From Phytophthora sp. 'mugwort' (Eukaryota > Oomycota > Peronosporomycetes > Peronosporales > Peronosporaceae): 64,000 bases of DNA. Both the position numbers and the translations under genes were made by a program. The stretch is taken from assembly GCA_033558025.1 (NCBI GenBank), contig JAUCEF010000012.1, positions 2,852,001 to 2,916,000 of the forward strand. Reading direction: 5' to 3'. The notes under the pieces are model-generated. The model was not told where the DNA came from. It worked only from the letters and a program-made list of their open reading frames with translations, and did no database searches. Below are positions 42,701-57,700 of the stretch, piece after piece (positions within the stretch are counted from its first letter, which is position 1; each line of letters begins with the position of its first letter).

Positions 42701-45700
42701 AAGCTTATCGAGCTTACCCACTTCGAAGTGCTCACAGTCAGTGTAGGCTGCTGCAACGTGGAGGTCCACGGTAGTCGATACAGCGCTGAAGTCGAAATAT
42801 CGGCCACAGTTTCCAGCGAGAGTACTTGGGTTTGCCACTTAACTTCGATGGCATCGCTCGATCGCGGAACCACGAAAATTGTCAGCGATGTTGCACTCAA
42901 CTTGGCTTCGTTTGGAACACCCACACTCACAAGTCCGATCCGAGTCGCCTGAGCTAGCTGCCCACGAGTGTTTTCCACCACGATAGTGGAAATATCAGCC
43001 ACTGGTAGAACAGTTAGCGCCACATTGATCGAAGTAGTGGCCTCGTTGCCATTACTTGTCTCGTGAGACACGGCGCTAATCTGAAGCTGTGTCGTGCCAA
43101 ACCATGAGGCCATTGGGGTCAGCCGAATAACTAGATTGCTGGATGTAGCAGGGAGTGCAGACAGTACAAATATCGTGCTTAAGCTGTTTTTGACGAATTG
43201 AACGCCACTTGACAATTCAACCGTCTTGAGTACGGCGGCTCCACTTGAATCGATAACCACTAGTCGAAGTGTTTCTGAACTGCCATCACTTGTCAGGGCG
43301 ACCGAGGTGATTGTTAACTCTCCAGGCACGTTTTGGTTTACACGAATGTCACTTGTGCTGATACGTAGCACAGGCGCATCAGCTACAGCAACAACGCTCA
43401 CCGAGATACTCCTCGACACTCGACTAGTCTCTCCAGTAGCCCCTTCGATGCTTGTGATAGCAATTTGAATCGTAAAGTTCCCAGCAACATTTCGGCGGGG
43501 AGTAAGCAAAACACTTTGGTTTGTACTGCTGGATAGTGTCAAGCTCCTAGACACAAGCACCGCGGATCCAGCTGTCGCAGGTGTAGTTATTGCCACTCCA
43601 TCTACGTACACACGCTCTAGATATAACGGATCAAATATCATTGCCACTTCAATCACTTCTGATCCGTCTTTGTCTGGAGTCGATGCTTCGACTATCGTGA
43701 ATGCTCCAGCCATATCTTCCAGCATTGTCACTACTGTACTATTCAGCACCAACACGGGGGGATTCGGAACAGGAGCCACAACCACTCGACACTTTGCCAA
43801 GGTAGCGACAGTCGATAGCGAGGCGTAGGTCGAATCGTTGCTCGAGACTTTGGACACGATCCTCATCATGATATTGAATGTTTGTGCTGCGTATTTGCGA
43901 GGCACTATCGTCACTACTCGATTCAGCAAACATGCAGGCTCCACACCAGGTGTGCATGTAGGACTCTTACTTCCATGGAGCTCGTAGCGTAAGTCGCCCA
44001 ATTGCATCGCTGGGCCCCACAGGTTCTCAGCCTCACCACGAGACGGGGAAGACCCGACAAGCAGTGAATCAATCGCATTCTCAGCAATAAACGCTTCGAC
44101 GCTTACCAGGTCGGTCAGCTCACTCATCAGACCAAAATCAGCCAGGCGGAAGGTGATACTCTGGTCATCATCAACGTGGAAGACACGGATGGCGCTACCA
44201 CAGCCAAGAGATCCACGGTCAGCTTCGCCAACAAGCCGCAGTTTAAGAGTCGACGTGCTCGTCAGCATTGTCTGTCGAAGGATATCCGTCGTTTTCGTTG
44301 TCACTGTCGCTACAAATGGTCCCGAGTACGCACCTATTGCATCAATAGCGAAGCGTAGATGCGTATCACCTGAAATATTTCCCGTTGTATAGGAGCCATA
44401 GGCTCCGACACCGCGCAAAGTGGTACTACCCACCATCACAGGCCGATTCGTTGACAAGGACTTCACGCTACTCAATGGCGAAAGTGTCAATTGAGTCATC
44501 ATCCCACCTGACGTTGATCGTCCCCACGCGTCGTATGGGAAGACACCTGAGAAAGTTAGCGAGACTGGCTTACCTACCACTGCAACGTCTTCACTCGAGG
44601 ATAATGCTAGAGAAGAAGATGGCAGTGTTGGTCGCGGGTGAATTATCACAGGGATGTCCATAACCACAATCCCGTCGCCAGCACCGTGATACGCGGTTCG
44701 ATTGGGAGGAGTTGCGATATCGAAGGCCACAGTCGTCACAACTGCAAACAACTTCATGTAGCCGTACCAATATTCCCGCGGCCGCACGCTGACTACATCC
44801 CGTAGCGTAGACGGGATCACATAGGCATCAACTGCGCCAAGCGGAATTGGCGATAACCTTTTCAAACCAGCGTAGATATCGGCAACTTGGGTTCGATTCT
44901 CAACATAAAGCAGAAGGTGTTCGCGGCCGACACCTCCTTGTGGCACGTCCAGCCTTTGAAACGGTAAGTGTACAAATTCATTCCAATACGAGCGAGAAAG
45001 TGCGCTCGCACGCACAACTGGATCTACTGGTGTTACTAGCACAGTTGCCACCACAGATGTCAACTTCGTTTCTCTCGTCTCCAGCTCCGTCGTCTTCACC
45101 GTGACGTTTACTATAAAGAACCCGACGAAATCCGCTCGGGGGACGACTGTAAACGTTTGCTCAACACGGAAAACAGCTTGTCGTTCCCAACGAGGGAGCG
45201 TGACGGAGTCCTCTCCAAGCCAATTCTCAGACGCGTCAGCTCCGTAGAGACTTAAAACCGCCGAGCGATTTACCGTTACCAGTGTCTCGAGCACTTCTGA
45301 TCCATCGTTGTCGATAGTAAACCCGACAACTTGAATCGGGACAGCTACCAAAGGCTTCGTTATTGCCGATACAGGGGTCAAGACTACGCTAGCGGCGTGG
45401 CAAATTGAGTTGACAGATATGCTAAGCTGAACAAGCGGTGATCTGGCAACAGCAACAGCTGAATTTACGGCAGACGTCAAGAATGTTATTTCCACAGCCA
45501 CGCTCACGATACGTACATCTAGCTTGCTGCTATATCCCGGTACCAGCCCGATCTCCACACTGCCACGCATCTCCACTCGACCCGCTCCGGCCGCCACGAT
45601 GCGCTGCGACGGATCGCTGAACGCCATCGCTGGCACCACACCGTCCGCCATTGTCGAGAACACCACCGCTGACACGTCGGATCTCCACGTGACGAAAGTC

Positions 45701-48700
45701 ACGTACTGTTCGTATTCACCCAGCTCCACCACCAAGAACAAAGCCTCCGACCCATCTGCATCAACCAGCGACGCCACCACCGAGTCGCAAACCACCACGC
45801 CATCTTCTTCGGCTGCGAACGTCGTCGTCGCGATCGATAGCAGAGGCGTCGTCGCCTCCGCAACCACTGCCACACTCAGAGGCACTTCGTACATGTCTTC
45901 CGAGACCAGCACGCCGCTACGGTCAATAGCGTGGGCAACAAACGTGCAGTCAATGAACCCCGAGAAGTACGTCGGTGGGCTCAACTGTACGCTCAAGTCT
46001 CGGGTCCCTTCAGTAAGGTACACGCCAAGTGGAACCAGCTTAAATGTTGTAGTTGATAAAGTATCCGAGTTGATGAACGAAATGTTGCTTGAAATTCCGC
46101 CAATAGATACCTGTTGCCATGCGGTGGTAGCGCATCGGAGTTGTAGGGACATCTGCTCAGAACCATCCGTATCCACGAGTGTCCAATTGCTTATCACCAC
46201 AGATGCCACACCGTTCTCTGCAATAGATTGAGCTGCCCAGGTCAACGTGAACCTCGGCGCCTCCGCCACCGGATAGATCACCAGGGCGATGGGTTGAGCG
46301 ATCACGGCCATTGACTTCCACTGTGCGGAGGAAAGGCAGCTGTACGCATCCTTACCGCTGGCCACAGCCAGATAGCATTCGGATGCATAAAACTCCGAGC
46401 TCACGTCCACAGTAGAGATTATCACAACCACGTCCACAGTTAGATTCCCTGAAATCTTCGCGGTTGGTACTAGGGACAAGGGTATCGATATAGACTCGCC
46501 AACAGCTAACCCGGATAGCGTTGAGAAAGACGAAATCAAGTCACGTGAAATTCCAGCAGCAGCAGTCGACCAGCTCGAATTCAAACTCGAATTGGACCAT
46601 GTCGGAATATAACCCGACGGGTAGAACGCTTCAACACGATAGTATAGCTCTGCCTTCGTCGGCGTAACCGTGACATCACCCAAGAACACGCCATCCTCGC
46701 TGATCGACGTGCTCGCCATCACAACAGACAGTACAGGCTGCTCCGCCACCGTCAGGAACTCGAGCGTCACAGGGATCATCGTCCTATTCCAGCTGCTGAA
46801 GGCATGCACAGAGGCGCGGAGCCATGCTTCCACACGACCCCAATGCTGCGGTCCTGCTGAGATAGACACGGATCTCGACTCAACTGACAACGGAACGACC
46901 GAGTAGACCGTGCTGTTCAGCGTCTCGCTCCCACTGGACAGTACCGTTGCGCCGTTCTCACTGACAGCCACGTTGCAGCCCTCGGGCAACAGCACTTCCA
47001 GAGAAAGCATCACGTCTGGAGCCGTCGCATCCAGCTCCGCCACCACTAACTCCGAGATCCACAGCACGCCCGGCTCGTCCTCGTACACCCTCGAACTCGT
47101 GCTAGCAAGCGTGAACGTAGGCGCTTGGGCGTGGTTCCACTGCACTGGCACCAGGCTTTCGGAGATGGACGACGACAAGACCGTCAGCCACGCATACTCC
47201 TCGCCAGTATTGGTAGTGCTCTTAGCCTCACTTGCATCCATCTGCGACGGAATCAAACTACTCGTTACTGAAACAGACTGCAACGTTAGCGGCAGGCTGC
47301 CCGCGTAGTCTGGAGGAGGCAAGACGGTCAAGGTGCTGTTCATGCTCGTGCTCCCGTCTTCTTCATCCAGTACCCAGACAATCTCCTGTTCCCACGGCGC
47401 ATCATCGACTCTCGAGAGACTGTATCTCCAGAACGGCGACTCTCGCGCAGCCACCCCGGCGTCTGTGTTGCTATCCGCATTAACGAGGAACGACACCAGC
47501 TCCGCATCCACACTAGACGTCGTGCTTGCCTTGTCGCTTTCATGCACGATCACGTCCAGCAAGCGGTTAAAGCCCATGTGCACCATCGCCGACCCGTTCG
47601 GCGCAGAAGAGAAGAAGCGAGCAGATGCGACCGGAACCACCGAGACGCGCACGTTCGCCCTCAGGATAAACGACTGGTTCGACGTCCCCGAGTACGCGTC
47701 CACCGACAACGCCACGGCAGCTTCGCCAAAGTAGCCGTCTCCTGGAACCACACTCACGTTCTCCGATGTACTAAACTCAAACAAACGATCAGCAGCAAAC
47801 GCGAGGGATGTGAACCCGGCACCGACGAAAGGAGACGCATCGAGTCCCCGACCATCGACAAACACAGCTTCGACCCGACCGGCATCCCACACCAATCGAC
47901 ACGAACCGAAGCTCAGATCACTCACACCCGCCGCCACAACATCTGCCAGCAAGCTCTCTCGAACACTGCTCAGCGCTATCGCCACTGCGGTGTCTTCCTG
48001 TCCATCCACCCAGACATCGAGTGGACGAGCATAGTACACACTGGGCTCCAGCGACCAACCCACCTCAGCCGTCGTCACCGCAGATGCCACCATGGCGTTC
48101 GTCCCGGACGCGCCCATCAAATAGAGCTCGCGAGATGTCGCTGTGAGAGAGATGCTGAACCTGTCGGCGAACAGCGCGTCCAGCGCAACCAGCATCACCT
48201 CGGCATCGACGATGCCCACCAACGTTGGCGTCGGTACTGGCAGTGCATACCGCGAAGTCGTATCGTTCTCGCTTGCTGAAACTGTAGGCAGCAGTAGTTG
48301 GTCGTTGAAGAATACGGCCACCACATCCGACCCGACGTCCGTCGACAACTCGACCGAGAGTTCCTCCGACCCATCCACGTCCTGGAGCGAGATAGAACCG
48401 ATTAACACCACAATTACCATTCCCATTGGGGGTGTCGCCTCCGCAATGCTGACATCCAGCAGTGGCGTATCGGCTACGGGGGCGATGATAATATCGATGG
48501 GAATGGGCCACGCGCGCGCCACGGCCAGACCAACACGGTCGTTCGAGGTCAGATAGCCAGAAACGATGGACATACTCAAGAGATTCAGGTGCAGTTCTCC
48601 GCTATATCCCGGTACCAGCCCGATCTCCACACTGCCACGCATCTCCACTCGACCCGCTTCGGCCGCCACGATGCGCTGCGACGGATCGCTGAACGCCATC

Positions 48701-51700
48701 GCTGGCACCACACCGTCCGCCATTGTCGAGAACGCCACCGCTGACACGTCGGATCTCCACGTGACGAAAGTCGCGTACTGTTCGTATTCACCCAGCTCCA
48801 CCACCAAGAACAAAGCCTCCGACCCATCTGCATCAACCAGCGACGCCACGACCGAGTCGCAAACCACCACGCCATCTTCTTCGGCTGCGAACGTCGTCGT
48901 CGCGATCGATAGCAGAGGCGTCGTCGCCTCCGCAACCACTGCCACACTCAGAGGCACTTCGTACATGTCTTCCGAGACCAGCACGCCGCTACGGTCAATA
49001 GCGTGGGCAACAAACGTGCAGTCAATGAACCCCGAGAAGTACGTCGGTGGGCTCAACTGTACGCTCAAGTCTCGGGTCCCTTCAGTAAGGTACACGCCAA
49101 GTGGAACCAGCTTGAATGTTGTAGTTGATAAAGTATCCGAGTTGATGAACGAAATGTTGCTTGAAATTCCGCCAATAGATACCTGTTGCCATGCGGTGGT
49201 AGCGCATCGGAGTTGTAGGGACATCTGCTCAGAACCATCCGTATCCACGAGTGTCCAATTGCTTATCACCACAGATGCCACACCGTTCTCTGCAATAGAT
49301 TGAGCTGCCCAGGTCAACGTGAACCTCGGCGCCTCCGCCACCGGATAGATCACCAGGGCGATGGGTTGAGCGATCACGGCCATTGACTTCCACTGTGCGG
49401 AGGAAAGGCAGCTGTACGCATCCTTACCGCTGGCCACAGCCAGATAGCATTCGGATGCATAAAACTCCGAGCTCACGTCCACAGTAGAGATTATCACAAC
49501 CACGTCCACAGTTAGATTCCCTGAAATCTTCGCGGTTGGTACTAGGGACAAGGGTATCGATATAGACTCGCCAACAGCTAACCCGGATAGCGTTGAGAAA
49601 GACGAAATCAAGTCGCGTGAAATTCCAGCAGCAGCAGTCGACCAGCTCGAATTCAAACTCGAATTGGACCATGTCGGAATATAACCCGACGGGTAGAACG
49701 CTTCAACACGATAGTATAGCTCTGCCTTCGTCGGCGTAACCGTGACATCACCCAAGAACACGCCATCCTCGCTGATCGACGTGCTCGCCATCACAACAGA
49801 CAGTACAGGCTGCTCCGCCACCGTCAGGAACTCGAGCGTCACAGGGATCATCGTCCTATTCCAGCTGCTGAAGGCATGCACAGAGGCGCGGAGCCATGCT
49901 TCCACACGACCCCAATGCTGCGGTCCTGCTGAGATAGACACGGATCTCGACTCAACTGACAACGGAACGACCGAGTAGACCGTGCTGTTCAGCGTCTCGC
50001 TCCCACTGGACAGTACCGTTGCGCCGTTCTCACTGACAGCCACGTTGCAGCCCTCGGGCAACAGCACTTCCAGAGAAAGCATCACGTCTGGAGCCGTCGC
50101 ATCCAGCTCCGCCACCACTAACTCCGAGATCCACAGCACGCCCGGCTCGTCCTCGTACACCCTCGAACTCGTGCTAGCAAGCGTGAACGTAGGCGCTTGG
50201 GCGTGGTTCCACTGCACTGGCACCAGGCTTTCGGAGATGGACGACGACAAGACCGTCAGCCACGCATACTCCTCGCCAGTATTGGTAGTGCTCTTAGCCT
50301 CACTTGCATCCATCTGCGACGGAATCAAACTACTCGTTACTGAAACAGACTGCAACGTTAGCGGCAGGCTGCCCGCGTAGTCTGGAGGAGGCAAGACGGT
50401 CAAGGTGCTGTTCATGCTCGTGCTCCCGTCTTCTTCATCCAGTACCCAGACAATCTCCTGTTCCCACGGCGCATCATCGACTCTCGAGAGACTGTATCTC
50501 CAGAACGGCGACTCTCGCGCAGCCACCCCGGCGTCTGTGTTGCTATCCGCATTAACGAGGAACGACACCAGCTCCGCATCCACACTAGACGTCGTGCTTG
50601 CCTTGTCGCTTTCATGCACGATCACGTCCAGCAAGCGGTTAAAGCCCATGTGCACCATCGCCGACCCGTTCGGCGCAGAAGAGAAGAAGCGAGCAGATGC
50701 GACCGGAACCACCGAGACGCGCACGTTCGCCCTCAGGATAAACGACTGGTTCGACGTCCCCGAGTACGCGTCCACCGACAACGCCACGGCAGCTTCGCCA
50801 AAGTAGCCGTCTCCTGGAACCACACTCACGTTCTCCGATGTACTAAACTCAAACAAACGATCAGCAGCAAACGCGAGGGATGTGAACCCGGCACCGACGA
50901 AAGGAGACGCATCGAGTCCCCGACCATCGACAAACACAGCTTCGACCCGACCGGCATCCCACACCAATCGACACGAACCGAAGCTCAGATCACTCACACC
51001 CGCCGCCACAACATCTGCCAGCAAGCTCTCTCGAACACTGCTCAGCGCTATCGCCACTGCGGTGTCTTCCTGTCCATCCACCCAGACATCGAGTGGACGA
51101 GCATAGTACACACTGGGCTCCAGCGACCAACCCACCTCAGCCGTCGTCACCGCAGATGCCACCATGGCGTTCGTCCCGGACGCGCCCATCAAATAGAGCT
51201 CGCGAGATGTCGCTGTGAGAGAGATGCTGAACCTGTCGGCGAACAGCGCGTCCAGCGCAACCAGCATCACCTCGGCATCGACGATGCCCACCAACGTTGG
51301 CGTCGGTACTGGCAGTGCATACCGCGAAGTCGTATCGTTCTCGCTTGCTGAAACTGTAGGCAGCAGTAGTTGGTCGTTGAAGAATACGGCCACCACATCC
51401 GACCCGACGTCCGTCGACAACTCGACCGAGAGTTCCTCCGACCCATCCACGTCCTGGAGCGAGATAGAACCGATTAACACCACAATTACCATTCCCATTG
51501 GGGGTGTCGCCTCCGCAATGCTGACATCCAGCAGTGGCGTATCGGCTACGGGGGCGATGATAATATCGATGGGAATGGGCCACGCGCGCGCCACGGCCAG
51601 ACCAACACGGTCGTTCGAGGTCAGATAGCCAGAAACGATGGACATACTCAAGAGATTCAGGTGCAGTTCTCCGCTATATCCCGGTACCAGCCCGATCTCC

Positions 51701-54700
51701 ACACTGCCACGCATCTCCACTCGACCCGCTTCGGCCGCCACGATGCGCTGCGACGGATCGCTGAACGCCATCGCTGGCACCACACCGTCCGCCATTGTCG
51801 AGAACGCCACCGCTGACACGTCGGATCTCCACGTGACGAAAGTCGCGTACTGTTCGTATTCACCCAGCTCCACCACCAAGAACAAAGCCTCCGACCCATC
51901 TGCATCAACCAGCGACGCCACGACCGAGTCGCAAACCACCACGCCATCTTCTTCGGCTGCGAACGTCGTCGTCGCGATCGATAGCAGAGGCGTCGTCGCC
52001 TCCGCAACCACTGCCACACTCAGAGGCACTTCGTACATGTCTTCCGAGACCAGCACGCCGCTACGGTCAATAGCGTGGGCAACAAACGTGCAGTCAATGA
52101 ACCCCGAGAAGTACGTCGGTGGGCTCAACTGTACGCTCAAGTCTCGGGTCCCTTCAGTAAGGTACACGCCAAGTGGAACCAGCTTGAATGTTGTAGTTGA
52201 TAAAGTATCCGAGTTGATGAACGAAATGTTGCTTGAAATTCCGCCAATAGATACCTGTTGCCATGCGGTGGTAGCGCATCGGAGTTGTAGGGACATCTGC
52301 TCAGAACCATCCGTATCCACGAGTGTCCAATTGCTTATCACCACAGATGCCACACCGTTCTCTGCAATAGATTGAGCTGCCCAGGTCAACGTGAACCTCG
52401 GCGCCTCCGCCACCGGATAGATCACCAGGGCGATGGGTTGAGCGATCACGGCCATTGACTTCCACTGTGCGGAGGAAAGGCAGCTGTACGCATCCTTACC
52501 GCTGGCCACAGCCAGATAGCATTCGGATGCATAAAACTCCGAGCTCACGTCCACAGTAGAGATTATCACAACCACGTCCACAGTTAGATTCCCTGAAATC
52601 TTCGCGGTTGGTACTAGGGACAAGGGTATCGATATAGACTCGCCAACAGCTAACCCGGATAGCGTTGAGAAAGACGAAATCAAGTCACGTGAAATTCCAG
52701 CAGCAGCAGTCGACCAGCTCGAATTCAAACTCGAATTGGACCATGTCGGAATATAACCCGACGGGTAGAACGCTTCAACACGATAGTATAGCTCTGCCTT
52801 CGTCGGCGTAACCGTGACATCACCCAAGAACACGCCATCCTCGCTGATCGACGTGCTCGCCATCACAACAGACAGTACAGGCTGCTCCGCCACCGTCAGG
52901 AACTCGAGCGTCACAGGGATCATCGTCCTATTCCAGCTGCTGAAGGCATGCACAGAGGCGCGGAGCCATGCTTCCACACGACCCCAATGCTGCGGTCCTG
53001 CTGAGATAGACACGGATCTCGACTCAACTGACAACGGAACGACCGAGTAGACCGTGCTGTTCAGCGTCTCGCTCCCACTGGACAGTACCGTTGCGCCGTT
53101 CTCACTGACAGCCACGTTGCAGCCCTCGGGCAACAGCACTTTCAGAGAAAGCATCACGTCTGGAGCCGTCGCATCCAGCTCCGCCACCACTAACTCCGAG
53201 ATCCACAGCACGCCCGGCTCGTCCTCGTACACCCTCGAACTCGTGCTAGCAAGCGTGAACGTAGGCGCTTGGGCGTGGTTCCACTGCACTGGCACCAGGC
53301 TTTCGGAGATGGACGACGACAAGACCGTCAGCCACGCATACTCCTCGCCAGTATTGGTAGTGCTCTTAGCCTCACTTGCATCCATCTGCGACGGAATCAA
53401 ACTACTCGTTACTGAAACAGACTGCAACGTTAGCGGCAGGCTGCCCGCGTAGTCTGGAGGAGGCAAGACGGTCAAGGTGCTGTTCATGCTCGTGCTCCCG
53501 TCTTCTTCATCCAGTACCCAGACAATCTCCTGTTCCCACGGCGCATCATCGACTCTCGAGAGACTGTATCTCCAGAACGGCGACTCTCGCGCAGCCACCC
53601 CGGCGTCTGTGTTGCTATCCGCATTAACGAGGAACGACACCAGCTCCGCATCCACACTAGACGTCGTGCTTGCCTTGTCGCTTTCATGCACGATCACGTC
53701 CAGCAAGCGGTTAAAGCCCATGTGCACCATCGCCGACCCGTTCGGCGCAGAAGAGAAGAAGCGAGCAGATGCGACCGGAACCACCGAGACGCGCACGTTC
53801 GCCCTCAGGATAAACGACTGGTTCGACGTCCCCGAGTACGCGTCCACCGACAACGCCACGGCAGCTTCGCCAAAGTAGCCGTCTCCTGGAACCACACTCA
53901 CGTTCTCCGATGTACTAAACTCAAACAAACGATCAGCAGCAAACGCGAGGGATGTGAACCCGGCACCGACGAAAGGAGACGCATCGAGTCCCCGACCATC
54001 GACAAACACAGCTTCGACCCGACCGGCATCCCACACCAATCGACACGAACCGAAGCTCAGATCACTCACACCCGCCGCCACAACATCTGCCAGCAAGCTC
54101 TCTCGAACACTGCTCAGCGCTATCGCCACTGCGGTGTCTTCCTGTCCATCCACCCAGACATCGAGTGGACGAGCATAGTACACACTGGGCTCCAGCGACC
54201 AACCCACCTCAGCCGTCGTCACCGCAGATGCCACCGTGGCGTTCGTCCCGGACGCGCCCATCAAATAGAGCTCGCGAGATGTCGCTGTGAGAGAGATGCT
54301 GAACCTGTCGGCGAACAGCGCGTCCAGCGCAACCAGCATCACCTCGGCATCGACGATGCCCACCAACGTTGGCGTCGGTACTGGCAGTGCATACCGCGAA
54401 GTCGTATCGTTCTCGCTTGCTGAAACTGTAGGCAGCAGTAGTTGGTCGTTGAAGAATACGGCCACCACATCCGACCCGACGTCCGTCGACAACTCGACCG
54501 AGAGTTCCTCCGACCCATCCACGTCCTGGAGCGAGATAGAACCGATTGACACCACAATTACCATTCCCATTGGGGGTGTCGCCTCCGCAATGCTGACATC
54601 CAGCAGTGGCGTATCGGCTACGGGGGCGATGATAATATCGATGGGAATGGGCCACGCGCGCGCCACGGCCAGACCAACACGGTCGTTCGAGATCAGATAG

Positions 54701-57700
54701 CCAGAAACGATGGACATACTCAAGAGATTCAGGTGCAGTTCTCCGCTATATCCCGGTACCAGCCCGATCTCCACACTGCCACGCATCTCCACTCGACCCG
54801 CTTCGGCCGCCACGATGCGCTGCGACGGATCGCTGAACGCCATCGCTGGCACCACACCGTCCGCCATTGTCGAGAACGCCACCGCTGACACGTCGGATCT
54901 CCACGTGACGAAAGTCGCGTAGTGTTCGTATGCACCCAGCTCCACCACCAAGAACAAAGCCTCCGACCCATCTGCATCAACCAGCGACGCCACCACCGAG
55001 TCGCAAACCACCACGCCATCTTCTTCGGCTGCGAACGTCGTCGTCGCGATCGATAGCAGAGGCGTCGTCGCCTCCGCGACCACTGCCACACTCAGAGGCA
55101 CTTCGTACATGTCTTCCGAGACCAGCCCGCCGCTATGGTCAATAGCGTGGGCAACAAACGTGCAGTCAATGAACCCCGAGAAGTACGTCGGTGGGCTCAA
55201 TTGCACGCTCAAGTCGGTGTGCTCTCCGCGCCGATATACACCGAGCGGGACCAACTCGAACACCGTCATGAACACAATGCCGGCCTCCTCGATTGACGAC
55301 GTGTTGCTAGTATTTGCCTCTCTCACGACTTGTACCGGCATGTCGTTGACGGATACCTCTTTCCAAGCATTATTCTCGCAGCGAAGGTGCAGGTACATTT
55401 CCTCAGAGCCATCAATATCACTGATCGTCCAGTTGCTCAACGTAATAGAAGCGACGCCATTCTCTGGAATCGGAAGCTTGGCTGGAGTGACTACTAGTCT
55501 TGGCGCCTCGGCCACCGGATAAATTGTTAGCTCGATTGATTCAGACACCGTCGCCAGCGATTTCCACAGCCCGGAAGGAAGGCAGTCCAATGCGTCTTCA
55601 CCCCCGCCGGACACACTCAGATAGCAATCAGACGCGAAAAAGGCCGGGTCCACATCCACACTGAAGGCTGAAACCACAACATTGACACTCAGGCTCCCTG
55701 AAACCCTCGCGACTGGGACTAGAGAAAGCGACACCTTTGTAGGCACCCCCACGCCAGAGCCTAAACGCGTTGAAACAGACGATAGAAGCTGTCCAGTGAT
55801 CCCGCTTGCAGTCAACCACGTCTCACTCACGTTGCTTGCGGTGAAGACAACACCCGCTTCCGCTTCCTGGCTGTAGTTCCCTGCTCCTGTCCAGTTACGG
55901 TCCGCCACTTCGGCAAGATAACCCGACGGGTAGAACGCTTCAACACGATAGTATAGCTCTGCCTTCGTCGGCGTAACCGTGACATCACCCAAGAACACGC
56001 CATCCTCGCTGATCGACGTGCTCGCCATCACAACAGACAGTACAGGCTGCTCCGCCACCGTCAGGAACTCGAGCGTCACAGGGATCATCGTCCTATTCCA
56101 GCTGCTGAAGGCATGCACAGAGGCGCGGAGCCATGCTTCCACACGACCCCAATGCTGCGGTCCTGCTGAGATAAACACGGATCTCGACTCAACTGACAAC
56201 GGAACGACCGAGTAGACCGTGCTGTTCAGCGTCTCGCTCCCACTGGACAGTACCGTTGCGCCGTTCTCACTGACAGCCACGTTGCAGCCCTCGGGCAACA
56301 GCACTTCCAGAGAAAGCATCACGTCTGGAGCCGTCGCATCCAGCTCCGCCACCACTAACTCCGAGATCCACAGCACGCCCGGCTCGTCCTCGTACACCCT
56401 CGAACTCGTGCTAGCAAGCGTGAACGTAGGCGCTTGGGCGTGGTTCCACTGCACTGGCACCAGGCTTTCGGAGATGGACGACGACAAGACCGTCAGCCAC
56501 GCATACTCCTCGCCAGTATTGGTAGTGCTCTTAGCCTCACTTGCATCCATCTGCGACGGAATCAAACTACTCGTTACTGAAACAGACTGCAACGTTAGCG
56601 GCAGGCTGCCCGCGTAGTCTGGAGGAGGCAAGACGGTCAAGGTGCTGTTCATGCTCGTGCTCCCGTCTTCTTCATCCAGTACCCAGACAATCTCCTGTTC
56701 CCACGGCGCATCATCGACTCTCGAGAGACTGTATCTCCAGAACGGCGACTCTCGCGCAGCCACCCCGGCGTCTGTGTTGCTATCCGCATTAACGAGGAAC
56801 GACACCAGCTCCGCATCCACACTAGACGTCGTGCTTGCCTTGTCGCTTTCATGCACGATCACGTCCAGCAAGCGGTTAAAGCCCATGTGCACCATCGCCG
56901 ACCCGTTCGGCGCAGAAGAGAAGAAGCGAGCAGATGCGACCGGAACCACCGAGACGCGCACGTTCGCCCTCAGGATAAACGACTGGTTCGACGTCCCCGA
57001 GTACGCGTCCACCGACAACGCCACGGCAGCTTCGCCAAAGTAGCCATCTCCTGGAACCACACTCACGTTCTCCGATGTACTAAACTCAAACAAACGATCA
57101 GCAGCAAACGCGAGGGATGTGAACCCGGCACCGACGAAAGGAGACGCATCGAGTCCCCGACCATCGACAAACACAGCTTCGACCCGACCGGCATCCCACA
57201 CCAATCGACACGAACCGAAGCTCAGATCACTCACACCCGCCGCCACAACATCTGCCAGCAAGCTCTCTCGAACACTGCTCAGCGCTATCGCCACTGCGGT
57301 GTCTTCCTGTCCATCCACCCAGACATCGAGTGGACGAGCATAGTACACACTGGGCTCCAGCGACCAACCCACCTCAGCCGTCGTCACCGCAGATGCCACC
57401 GTGGCGTTCGTCCCGGACGCGCCCATCAAATAGAGCTCGCGAGATGTCGCTGTGAGAGAGATGCTGAACCTGTCGGCGAACAGCGCGTCCAGCGCAACCA
57501 GCATCACCTCGGCATCGACGATGCCCACCAACGTTGGCGTCGGTACTGGCAGTGCATACCGCGAAGTCGTATCGTTCTCGCTTGCTGAGACTGTAGGCAG
57601 CAGTAGTTGGTCGTTGAAGAATACGGCCACCACATCCGACCCGACGTCCGTCGACAACTCGACCGAGAGTTCCTCCGACCCATCCACGTCCTGGAGCGAG